Shown here piece after piece: positions 38,001 through 44,482 of a stretch of 64,000 nucleotides of DNA. The translations under genes and the position numbers were made by a program. Under the pieces are notes generated by a model, which was not told the DNA's origin, made no database searches, and worked only from the letters and a program-made list of their open reading frames with translations. Position 1 is the first letter of the stretch. Every line of letters starts with the position of its first letter. The stretch comes from Paenibacillus sp. FSL H7-0331. Its GTDB lineage: Bacteria; Bacillota; Bacilli; Paenibacillales; NBRC-103111. Location of the stretch: assembly GCF_001956045.1 (NCBI RefSeq), contig NZ_MRTH01000027.1, positions 41,785 to 105,784 on the forward strand. The letters are read 5' to 3'.

Positions 38001-38117
38001 GCATCCAGAGGGCATAAGTTATATTTGGTTGAACCTGGGTATGAAATTTATCCTGTGGGTGGAGCGTGTTTTTGTATCGAATTCAGTAATGAATCAATGG
38101 GAGATGGACAAACATGA
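35019..38117 (+). CDS. Two-headed GHKL protein: Hsp90/MORC-like ATPase domain plus histidine-kinase-like C-terminus
   Basis: 1032 residues from ATG 35019, 8 bases after GGGAGG; a TTG at 34998 is in frame but poorer. The N-terminal GHKL ATPase has N-box ELLRNAYDADA (E28, N32), DDGDGM (about 56-61) and GEKGIGRLA (about 97-105), as in Hsp90, MutL and MORC. Residues about 490-790 are long charged helices, probably coiled coil (REKESQAQEQQSNEKKQ). The C-terminal 220 residues look like a histidine kinase: H-box LTSHEFNALYKTIQ with H819, N-box LVNLVSNAIYWL with N930, G1 DSGPGI, F-box IFDPYFTKK and G2 GRGLGLYLSKDVL. No membrane segment is present. It is coupled to the receiver-like gene by a 4-base overlap, which suggests phosphotransfer. 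I do not know a characterised protein with this layout. Confidence 0.85.
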   Translation: MARFRTKARAVDLLGKQQIRDEITAISELLRNAYDADASEGLIDVDTRKGRIVVWDDGDGMDEKDLTDNWLTIGTYSKKVKEIKDIRPTGKKRIKIGEKGIGRLAISLLGDQLLIVSKKKGQGTWSLLYLHWDLFRNEKLYMEDIELPTRTFSSYEEVSGFLKNNLDEIKKELLKNLSDVEKWESEEREEIEKEILNFHVNDDAIKRLRVNERRGKGTLFYINDIESDWDWQNYITTQVEDESRKERRLRLENVLVSFTNLIELFDSKELEDETNKFAPILQINGEDIANKSWFNPDDIELYDYALKGTIDKGHFTGQAFIKNLKDTQVYDIKNERLTKGIHTSSNVDIGPVNIKWFFVEGNSGNTSLTLDKHKMMINKLDDSGGLYVFRDGLRILPYGEPGNDFLKMEERRSKGITYYLFSHRRMYGYMEISKLNNPSLVDKSSREGFVENSAFKFFCAVAINLLKWWAIDFLETNSKDKGKRGIRIDRLANEREKESQAQEQQSNEKKQENEYFKNLHNQISIFDNDLNTLMSNLKVEISRKITLIKEKLLSRYNDSNDQDELYKNKLELFQLTDRLDVLKVNCNLRYFHPVELMDQIDSLHYRLFETKKDLRTNIEGEIESIESNFKFDETRMDASLILQERLEYAIQWIKLQVPRLIDNTINSHYDEIKEQVEKVSKETLNYSLKTIKNQVNNNMAIVLGKTEFSVKEMEEALDSVNSIDFIMDAQEVESRVNQLLNEFEVLKEEIQQSIIFASDKNEKFNNIKELISLMTETKTKFVNGEIMVSDDAYIGLLKQEVHMYRDLSAVGLAAELTSHEFNALYKTIQDNLGLLRKSLANSAILPVVDKAGAAFRSLERMHQRMNPLYRQVRARKENLQLGKFIENVLEYFDSDVQKFGIETFCNIDGNLTIRETDSVLFTPLVNLVSNAIYWLLDSEKKQLHFYASSDGKCLFIHDSGPGIENKDRLRIFDPYFTKKVEGRGLGLYLSKDVLASRGHKLYLVEPGYEIYPVGGACFCIEFSNESMGDGQT

Positions 38118-39781
38118 GTATTCAGGAGACAGTTGTTGGAATTGTAAAAAATTATTTTGATAACGCGGTTATAATAGATGATCAACTCGATTATGAACAC
38201 AAAGTATTACCGGAGATTGAAGACGCCGATCTGGCATTTATTCCTGATGATTTGGATGTCATAGATACTGAAACTGGGGAACAAGCTGCGCCAGCGACTC
38301 AATTAACCCCCTTTGAAAATCAACCAATTGAACTTTTTTACGAGTTGACAAAAGAGGGGATTATTACTTTCCCATATAAATACCAAAATACAAAAGATGA
38401 GATCCAGTTGAATCTTTTGTCTCCTGTGTTATCCCAAGCAAAATTATTAGTGTTGGATTGGAATCTAGAGGATGCGAAGTCAGGATCTAATTTGATACCT
38501 GGTACTGCCTCCCTTAAAATTCTAAATAATTATATGGTTAATCGAAAAGGGTTAAAGTGTGCAGTAATTTACACTCAAACAAATTGTAAAGATGTTCTTG
38601 ATGAGATTGGTAAACACTTTGATATTGTTGATGAGGAAGCATTCTTTTTTCAAGAACGTGGGGGAGAGAATGGGAATTCTCTATTCGGTTTTGTCATAGA
38701 TAAGAAAGTACAAGCTTCTCAAATCATGTCCGCTATAGGTGATATATTATTAAAGGATAAAAGCATTACCTTGCATATCATGGATAGTGCACATAGATTG
38801 GAACAGAGTATTAGCAATGTCATGCATAAATTTAATGCCCCATTTGATAAGGTTTTATTTACCCAAATTCTTTCATCTGAAATCAAACATGAGGATATTC
38901 CTTCATTTTTGGACAGTACCTTACTTTCAGATGCATTGACTCAACATTCACAAATGAATGCGAGTAATTTTCTGTTCGGAGTAAAGCTTGAGAATATCAG
39001 GTCAGCAATAACACTGCGTCCAATTACGGAAGATGAGGTCAATGGTATCAGTGGTGTCATTAAATTCAAAGATAAGAGCAAAACCAATATTAATAATTTG
39101 CTAAAGGATCATGTATTTGTAGATCGATTAATCGCTCTATTATCAAATGGTTCTCTTGATTCTGTTGAAAATTTCAAATCAGGACTACAACACATTACAA
39201 ATAACCAACTGAGTGAGGAGCAACTTCGTGACTTACTGTTGATATTGATGTTAATAGATGAATATAGGAAAGATACTTTAAAATTTTCTGCCAATTTTCA
39301 TAAACAAACGTATTATCTTACAAAATTATTAAAGTATTATCATACTTCAACTAATCAAATTGATACTGGAAGTATATGGAGAATAAATGGCGAGGGAAAT
39401 AATTATATGCTTTGCATAACGCCTTATTGCGACACATATCGGCCAGAGAAAGTAGATCATCTCTATAAGTTTATTGTAGGAAAAGAAGTTAAGCCATCAG
39501 ATAAGCTTCTAGAAAATAAGGAAGCAGGATTCGCTTATATTGGTGTACCTAATGATAAATCTAAATCATTAAAATTTGTGAAGTGGGATTTTTTTAATGT
39601 TACATCTATGGATGAGCAAGAGCTAAGAAACAAGTATCAAAAGTTAATTGTGTTAAAAAAAGATTATGTTCAGAATATCATTAATCGATATATCGCTTAC
39701 CAGGCAAGAGCCGGAGTTAACGAATTATTTTTCAAAGAAGCTTACCGTAATAATTTTGTTGATTTATTGTTTCAGGAATAG
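38114..39781 (+). CDS. Receiver-like (Response_reg_2-type) protein with unknown C-terminal half
   Basis: 555 residues, overlapping the upstream gene by ATGA. The N-terminal 210 residues look like a stretched response-regulator receiver: strand 1 NAVIIDDQ (D22, D23), a long acidic insertion, strand 3 KLLVLDWNLED with candidate phosphoacceptor D115, strand 4 CAVIYTQT (T154) and strand 5 GFVIDKK (K197). The rest is helical, with EEQLRDLLLILMLIDEYRK and a beta segment SIWRINGEGNNYMLCITPYCD near residue 430 that could bind a ligand or nucleic acid. No known output domain is recognised. Context makes it the partner of the kinase-like protein upstream. AT-rich codon use matches the operon and differs from the flanking sugar genes. 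Confidence 0.75.
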   Translation: MSIQETVVGIVKNYFDNAVIIDDQLDYEHKVLPEIEDADLAFIPDDLDVIDTETGEQAAPATQLTPFENQPIELFYELTKEGIITFPYKYQNTKDEIQLNLLSPVLSQAKLLVLDWNLEDAKSGSNLIPGTASLKILNNYMVNRKGLKCAVIYTQTNCKDVLDEIGKHFDIVDEEAFFFQERGGENGNSLFGFVIDKKVQASQIMSAIGDILLKDKSITLHIMDSAHRLEQSISNVMHKFNAPFDKVLFTQILSSEIKHEDIPSFLDSTLLSDALTQHSQMNASNFLFGVKLENIRSAITLRPITEDEVNGISGVIKFKDKSKTNINNLLKDHVFVDRLIALLSNGSLDSVENFKSGLQHITNNQLSEEQLRDLLLILMLIDEYRKDTLKFSANFHKQTYYLTKLLKYYHTSTNQIDTGSIWRINGEGNNYMLCITPYCDTYRPEKVDHLYKFIVGKEVKPSDKLLENKEAGFAYIGVPNDKSKSLKFVKWDFFNVTSMDEQELRNKYQKLIVLKKDYVQNIINRYIAYQARAGVNELFFKEAYRNNFVDLLFQE

Positions 39782-39792
39782 GGGATGGTATT

Positions 39793-40059
39793 TTGTCTAT
39801 AGAGCGTATAATCTTTGAAAAAGAAGAAGAACTTCACATAATGGGTTGAGCAGAATGGGAGGATTGGCTGAGGCTCTGAATGCAACAATTAGTATTTTTA
39901 GAGTACAAAAATACATCGCAAATGGTTCCGTCGAATATTTATCTTCAGAGAGGTCTAAATCAATATTATGAAATAGACAGTATGTATTGGTTTGGTCTTT
40001 CGCCTGGAACATACGAAAAATATTTGCAGCATAACCTGACACATGTAGTATTATTTTGA
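39793..40059 (+). pseudogene. Decayed open frame after the receiver-like gene (possible nuclease remnant)
   Basis: A single reading frame from TTG 39793 runs through two in-frame TGA codons (39847 and 39877) to TGA 40057. The parts read MSIERIIFEKEEELHIMG, AEWEDWLRL and a 59-codon piece from ATG 39880 with LVFLEYKNTSQ and YYEIDSMYWFGLSPGTYE. The LEYK segment recalls the E-x-K strand of PD-(D/E)XK nucleases, and FEKEEELH recalls the first helix of such proteins, but the match is weak. A shifted frame (MGGLAEALNATISIFRVQKY) also looks coding, so frameshifts are likely. The remaining bases to 40220 hold nothing I can support. Confidence 0.4.
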
Positions 40060-40220
40060 GAAACGAAGGTTTGATAAGCTGCCTATTCATATTAGAATTG
40101 GATGAGTTTTATTTTGCATTATCGTAATTTAAGCAAATTATTAAGATTAAAATTAAATTGCCACGCGGACTGTGGATTTACTTTCCATGGTTCGCTTTTC
40201 CCCTATCCGAGCCCGCTTCA

Positions 40221-40469
40221 TTAAGAATCACTTCTACCTATTTCACTAGCCAAGTCTAATTCTATCATTTTAACCATTTCAGAAGGAGTAATATCCAATG
40301 GCTTTGCTAAAGCAAAAATCGTATTAATAGTAGGACGACGCTTCGCTCGTTCCAACAGACTAATATAAGTTCGATCAAGATTGCTGAGAAAAGCTAACTC
40401 CTCTTGGCTTAATTTCTTTTCTTCTCTCATTTCTCTCAAGTGCTTTCCAAAAAAGACCTCAATACTCAC
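40221..40469 (-). CDS. Controller (C) protein of restriction-modification type, XRE-family HTH
   Basis: 82 residues on the minus strand from GTG 40469, AAGGAG about 10 bases upstream. The whole protein is one XRE helix-turn-helix domain: LREMREEKKLSQEELAFLSN followed by LDRTYISLLERAKRRPTI and a NTIFALAKPLDI helix. The SNLDRTYIS..ER string is characteristic of C proteins such as C.Esp1396I. Two C-boxes lie directly upstream of this gene and a third faces the divergent gene. C proteins delay restriction relative to methylation when an R-M system enters a cell, by activating then repressing their own promoter. The gene converges on the methyltransferase operon. Confidence 0.88.
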   Translation of the reverse strand: MSIEVFFGKHLREMREEKKLSQEELAFLSNLDRTYISLLERAKRRPTINTIFALAKPLDITPSEMVKMIELDLASEIGRSDS

Positions 40470-40507
40470 TAGTTATCAACTCCTTGAGGCCATTATTTCT
40501 ATTTTTG

Positions 40508-40573
40508 AGACAAACAGTCTACGGACTATAGTCACATCAGATTGAGTATGTTAAAATATATGTGACTATAGTC
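40508..40573. promoter_or_regulatory. C-box operators between the C gene and the divergent HEPN-like gene
   Basis: Read toward the C gene, ATGTGACTATAGTC (plus coordinates 40524-40537 reversed) is followed by CGT and then AGACTGTTTGTCT (40508-40520 reversed), the two-box left/right operator layout of C proteins (GACT..AGTC). A second ATGTGACTATAGTC lies at 40560-40573 in the opposite direction, facing the 40645 gene. The two GACTATAGTC cores are 40 bases apart, centre to centre. Confidence 0.85.
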
Positions 40574-40644
40574 TTCGTATATTCAAAGATAAAAGCAGTG
40601 TAATAGAGATTTTACGCAATGAAGGACCGAATGGAGGAAAGAAT

Positions 40645-41067
40645 ATGCAAAAACGATCCTATGAGCTAATATCATATTGTCTTTACTCTCATGAAATGTC
40701 TCATAAACGTATGGAACTATCTCGACTTTTTCTGCATCAAGGTAAGTACATGTTATGTATATCTTCAGCATATTTAGCTATAGCATCGATGCTCAAAGCT
40801 TGTCATATGAATGACTCTAATGTATTGCTGCCTATAGATTTTCCTTTTGAAGGGTTATTGAACTGCGTAGGTGTGAAACACTTATTGGATATGGATCAAG
40901 AATTATTAATATACTCTATTGAATATCTTTCTATTCACTACGATAGCATTTTCACTAGTCAACCTTCAGAACAACATATGCTTAATTTAATGACCAAAAT
41001 TGATATTCTCATCTCATCAATTGAGAGTATTTATCAAGATCAATTTATATATAGAGTGGAGGTTTGA
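40645..41067 (+). CDS. Small HEPN-like helical protein under a C-box
   Basis: 140 residues, with GGAGG near 40633-40637 before ATG 40645. The sequence is all helical. The second helix pair (MELSRLFLHQGKYMLC, then SSAYLAIASMLKACHMND) resembles HEPN-domain proteins, where a helix with A..G.Y is followed by a Y-A-...-LKA helix; a long C-terminal helix (MTKIDILISSIESIY) also fits. The HEPN RNase motif R-x4-6-H is not visible, so it may be a non-catalytic HEPN or only similar in shape. Its promoter carries an inverted copy of the C-box, so the C protein probably controls it. Its role (effector, antitoxin or other) is unknown. Confidence 0.55.
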   Translation: MQKRSYELISYCLYSHEMSHKRMELSRLFLHQGKYMLCISSAYLAIASMLKACHMNDSNVLLPIDFPFEGLLNCVGVKHLLDMDQELLIYSIEYLSIHYDSIFTSQPSEQHMLNLMTKIDILISSIESIYQDQFIYRVEV

Positions 41068-41387
41068 TTCAATAAATGGAAAGTGTATGCTAACGACGAA
41101 GGAGCTAGCTGTGCTTAAGATCGACACCGAAGAACAACTGCTGGAGTGACGTAGAGACGGCATCAAGTCTGAGCATCCTGTAAATCCGAATGTATTCTTT
41201 GAACGTATTCTGATTCACCAAAGGTTGATGGGGATTGTTTGAATCGTTGCTCGACAACTTGATGCTTTTGTGATTTAAGCTCAGGTAGGAGAAAGCTTCG
41301 CTTGCATCGATGAAGAGACTTAAAGCTTCAAGTTATTGTTGATTTTCATAGTGTTGTACGGCGTAGGCAGGATAAAAAGGAGGAAAT
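41068..41387. other. Geneless stretch with a degraded coding remnant
   Basis: From 41087 a frame reads MLTTKELAVLKIDTEEQLLE, then TGA, then RRDGIKSEHPVNPNVFFERI and further stops. This looks like the remains of a gene with a helix-turn-helix-like start, too short to name. A GGAGG near 41379-41386 serves the next gene. Confidence 0.4.
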
Positions 41388-42071
41388 ATGGATAAAATTC
41401 AATACTTATCACAATTCAATCTGCTTCATTCGCTATCCATGGAAGACTTAATAGAAATGGATCAATTAACTTCAATAACAATTATTCCGAAAAATACGTT
41501 TGTTCAAACACCAGAAACATTTGCCGAGGGGCTTTATTTTGTGAAAAAAGGGAAAGTACGCCTGTATAAGCTGAATGCGGAAGGTAAGCAGTTTACTTCG
41601 GACATACTCAACGAAGGAAATGTGTTTGGCGAAATGGATATCATTTCATTGGGTACACGAGATAATTATATTGAAACGATAGAGGAAAGCCACATTTGTC
41701 TGATGAACAAGGAGAGATTTGAAAGTTTTTTAATTCAACGACCTCGATTTATGATGCAGTTATTAAAAGTATTGAGTGATCGAATTGTCGGTATGAGTCA
41801 ATTAACGCACAATCTGGCTCTTGGGAATTTACACGATAAAATTTTATATGCTCTTATGAAGCTGTCGGATCAGTTTGGACTTATAAGTAATGATGAGTAC
41901 TACCGAATCGATGTCCCCCTTTCGCATCAAGAAATCGCTAATTTAGTTGGTGCAACAAGAGAAGCGGTAACTGTCACGTTACAAGAGCTTGTGAAAGAAG
42001 GATTCATTAAGACAGGATTTAAAACAATCTACATCCATCGGGAAAAGCTTTTGGAAAGAAATATAACTTAG
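41388..42071 (+). CDS. Crp/Fnr-family transcription regulator
   Basis: 227 residues. An N-terminal cyclic-nucleotide-binding-type beta-roll (GLYFVKKGKVRLYKLNAEGK, GEMDIISLG) leads through a long dimer helix (FLIQRPRFMMQLLKVLSDRI) to a winged-helix domain with recognition helix SHQEIANLVGATREAVTVTL. The beta-roll lacks the clear Arg-Ser cAMP signature of Crp, and there is no N-terminal Cys cluster as in Fnr, so the ligand is unknown. GGAGG precedes ATG 41388. A DNA-repair-type gene follows 92 bases downstream and may be a target. Confidence 0.88.
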   Translation: MDKIQYLSQFNLLHSLSMEDLIEMDQLTSITIIPKNTFVQTPETFAEGLYFVKKGKVRLYKLNAEGKQFTSDILNEGNVFGEMDIISLGTRDNYIETIEESHICLMNKERFESFLIQRPRFMMQLLKVLSDRIVGMSQLTHNLALGNLHDKILYALMKLSDQFGLISNDEYYRIDVPLSHQEIANLVGATREAVTVTLQELVKEGFIKTGFKTIYIHREKLLERNIT

Positions 42072-42163
42072 AGTTGTAAGCTGCATTACATATTTCTTCA
42101 AAAAAAAGAAGTATCGTATACATACATATGTTGACCCTATTAACATACAAGTGAGGGAAGCCC

Positions 42164-43011
42164 ATGGAAAATGAAAAGGCGGTACTGCTTTCCGACGCAA
42201 TTTTACAGCGGAAAGGTGCTAGAAAGATCATCGATATTCCGCATGAAGTAGTTAAATTACTGCTGAAGGGGCAATTGCAGACGGTTAATTTAACCGAATG
42301 GCTGGCTGTGGATCATATAATACTGCTGCACAACGTTTTTGATGAGCTCGGTTTGCAGCAAGAGTCAGAGTCAATCATACAAAGACTAAATCATTTGAAC
42401 GAAAAGAAGATTATGAAAATAATACCTGCAATCGCACAAGAGTGGCTTCATCTCATGGATCACCAATCTGAAGAGAAACGTTCCCGAATCTACGATGCGT
42501 TAGCCACTCATCCTTCAGACAGTGTACGCTGCTGGGCTGCATATATCATTGGGCATAGTCGAGGATTAAGTTTAGAAAAAAATTGACATGTATTCGTTCG
42601 TTTGCTGCAGATCCCCATTTTGGTGTGCGCGAGATTGCATGGATGGCTCTAAGAGAATCAATTACCAAGGAATTAATGAAATCACTCATTATTTTGAACG
42701 ATTGGGTATATGATAAAGATGCGAATATCAGGAGATTTGCCATCGAATTGATACGTCCACAAGGCGTGTGGGCCAAGCATATTACTGAGTTAAAAGAGAA
42801 TCCGGCTATGGCAGTTTCGCTATTAGAAGCGGTTAAATCCGATCCGGTCAAATACGTTCAGGACTCCGTAGGCAATTGGTTGAATGATGCTAGCAAAACT
42901 AATCCTGATTGGGTACAGCAGATTTGTGGTAAGTGGTTGGAGACCTCCAATACAAAGGATACGAAACGAATTGTGACTAGAGCCCAAAGAAGCCTAGTAC
43001 AAAGGGAATAG
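42164..43011 (+). pseudogene. AlkD-like DNA alkylation repair protein gene split by a frameshift
   Basis: Two adjacent frames (42164-42586, 140 codons; 42583-43011, 142 codons) together give one protein of the HEAT-repeat DNA-alkylation-repair family. The first part ends with RCWAAYIIGHSRGLSLEKN; the second continues with CIRSFAADPHFGVREIAW, then IRRFAIELIRPQGVWAKHI and SVGNWLNDASKTNPDWV, which are typical AlkD-like blocks. The break lies in a run of seven A (42576-42582): one more A would restore LEKKLTCIR. AlkD-type enzymes excise bulky alkylated bases. The gene may be truly broken, the run may be read by slippage, or the assembly may have lost one base. GAGGG precedes ATG 42164. Confidence 0.8.
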
Positions 43012-43069
43012 GGTAGTCTATCGCAATTAATCCTCAAGCACACTTTAAATCAATTTCTCCGATCTTTTT

Positions 43070-43125
43070 AAAATCCCGCTTCGTCTTTTGCATGCATTTG
43101 TGTTATCCTTATGTATTGCGATGTG
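43070..43125 (+). promoter_or_regulatory. Extended -10 promoter element, second copy
   Basis: AAAATCCCGCTTC...ATTTGTGTTATCCTTA repeats the stretch at 17369-17420 with few changes; the 16-mer ATTTGTGTTATCCTTA is identical. It includes an extended -10 TG-T-TATCCT and lies about 87 bases before the CTG 43189 start. Confidence 0.55.
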
Positions 43126-43188
43126 AAAAAACGATTCCGTTATCAACAAGGTAGCTGGGATCGATAAAACTGATTTAGGGGTGGTATT

Positions 43189-43497
43189 CTGAGAAAGCAA
43201 AAGCCAATGTCATTTGAGGATCTGCTGAAGGATTTACAAGGCCAAAAAACGATTCAGGAAGACCCGAACCATGTTTCATTAGACAAATTGTTTAATGAAT
43301 CGTTCATGAGCAAGCATTCCAGCTTCAAGAGCTTTGACGAGTTTTTAGAGAAAGGCAACTTTCAAGTAAAGACACAAGAAGATATTAATAACATTCATGA
43401 CGAGCTTTTTGATCGGCATGTTGTAAGGGAAACGGATTTTGCTAGTTGGAAATCCATGCTGGACACGGCGAATGTCGAATATTCCAGTGAATCCTGA
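43189..43497 (+). CDS. Small hypothetical protein, probably started at CTG
   Basis: 102 residues if translation begins at CTG 43189, 7 bases after GGGG (43178-43181) in AGGGGTGG; the first ATG (43207) has no ribosome binding site. The N-terminus would be MRKQKPMSFEDLLKDLQ, which resembles the basic start of FbpB-like small basic proteins (MRK...FEELV). The rest is helical and charged, with KSFDEFLEKGNFQVKTQEDI and a C-terminal SWKSMLDTA. No domain is recognised and the function is unknown. It has its own promoter (43070-43125) and terminator (43562-43591), so it is a single-gene unit. Confidence 0.65.
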   Translation: MRKQKPMSFEDLLKDLQGQKTIQEDPNHVSLDKLFNESFMSKHSSFKSFDEFLEKGNFQVKTQEDINNIHDELFDRHVVRETDFASWKSMLDTANVEYSSES

Positions 43498-43561
43498 GTA
43501 GTGATGTGCAGAGCAGATAGTGAGTAAGTAGCCACCTTTTATCTGCATGGACACGTTGAAA

Positions 43562-43591
43562 AGTCAAGCTGAAGCTATGCTTGGCTTTTTT
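43562..43591 (+). terminator. Terminator after the 43189-43497 gene
   Basis: AGTCAAGC (43562-43569) pairs with GCTTGGCT (43579-43586), 8 bp with one G-U pair, then TTTTTTG. Confidence 0.8.
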
Positions 43592-43685
43592 GTGTTTTCA
43601 TGTGGTTTCCCTGCATACGCGGAAGCACGTTGAATTGTCCTCACGTATATTGATTAAAAAGATCAATGAGAGGATGGTTGGTTTC

Positions 43686-43838
43686 ATGAATTTAAAGCTG
43701 TTGGAGTATGGTTACAAATTTCTGCAGGAGAATAAAGGTATGCAAAAAATGTTCAAAGATATGGAAAAATTGAACAAAGAAATGGATATAATAAAAAAGC
43801 ATGCCAAAAAAATCAATGAAACGAAAGGTAAGAAATGA
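43686..43838 (+). CDS. 50-residue coiled-coil protein
   Basis: From ATG 43686, 8 bases after AGGATGG, this encodes MNLKLLEYGYKFLQENKGMQ and then a strongly charged helix rich in K and E (MFKDMEKLNKEMDIIKKHAKK). An in-frame ATG at 43674 lies directly against GAGAGG and is less likely. No family is recognised. A short linker separates it from the next small gene, so the two may be cotranscribed. Confidence 0.5.
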   Translation: MNLKLLEYGYKFLQENKGMQKMFKDMEKLNKEMDIIKKHAKKINETKGKK

Positions 43839-43932
43839 AGCACGAGACGAACCTGCATAAGTCACTCCGTATGATCTTGTCCTAAATCAATTTCCTCCGC
43901 ATAAATATGTAGTAAAGAGGAGCGTGAATACG

Positions 43933-44280
43933 ATGGACAAGAAAATAAAGCAATATTACCAACTGAAGCAAAAGCATAAAGAGATAGAGCAAGAACTGAC
44001 AGAGCTGCGCAGCGATATTTTGAATCATTGCACGGAGCTCGGCGTATCCAAGCTGGAGGTTGGAAGTTACTTGGTGAAGGTTGTTCTTCAGGAGCGTAAG
44101 GAATACGATGATAGCAAGCTGTACGAAGCGCTGCCTGATCCGGAGGTATGGCGTTTGCTCTCCAAAGCGGATTCCTCCAAGATCGCCAGTCTGCTCAAAT
44201 TGAACGTCATTACAGAAGATAAGATTAAGGATACTTTTTCGATTAAGAATATCTCACTGCTTCAAGTGGATAAAAAGTAG
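43933..44280 (+). CDS. Small coiled-coil hypothetical protein
   Basis: 115 residues from ATG 43933, 10 bases after AGGAG (43918-43922); a GTG at 43924 is in frame but touches that site. An N-terminal coiled coil (QYYQLKQKHKEIEQELTELR) is followed by a compact alpha/beta part: LGVSKLEVGSYLVKVVLQER, DPEVWRLLSKAD and a C-terminal KNISLLQVDKK strand. The helix-then-beta layout resembles small phage-derived proteins, but I cannot name a family. A probable terminator lies at 44367-44405. Confidence 0.65.
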   Translation: MDKKIKQYYQLKQKHKEIEQELTELRSDILNHCTELGVSKLEVGSYLVKVVLQERKEYDDSKLYEALPDPEVWRLLSKADSSKIASLLKLNVITEDKIKDTFSIKNISLLQVDKK

Positions 44281-44366
44281 GACGCGTGTAAGTGCTATTT
44301 CAACAACACACGAATTCAACAACGGCTGCAACCTCAATAATGTTCAAACCGAGGAGTCAGCATATA

Positions 44367-44405
44367 AAAGGCCGTTCCGATGATCAATCGCGGACGGTTT
44401 TTTGG
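44367..44405 (+). terminator. Probable terminator upstream of locus B
   Basis: GGCCGTTCCG pairs imperfectly with CGGACGG (44391-44397) around AATCATC-type loop bases and is followed by TTTTTTGG. It separates the small coiled-coil gene from the kinase gene at 44483. Confidence 0.6.
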
Positions 44406-44482
44406 TGTATGTTCAATTGCAGCAACCAATGAGATTTAGAATAAAACGCATTCATCTGTCGTTTGCCGAGAAGGAATGTGTT

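Noticed and set aside
39797..40090. 97-codon open frame on the minus strand
   Set aside because: It is antisense to the decayed plus-strand stretch, lacks a ribosome binding site and shows no family features.
44402..44482. Upstream TTG start for the YesM-like kinase
   Set aside because: It lies in the preceding terminator; AAGGA with ATG 44483 gives the usual short N-terminus before TM1.
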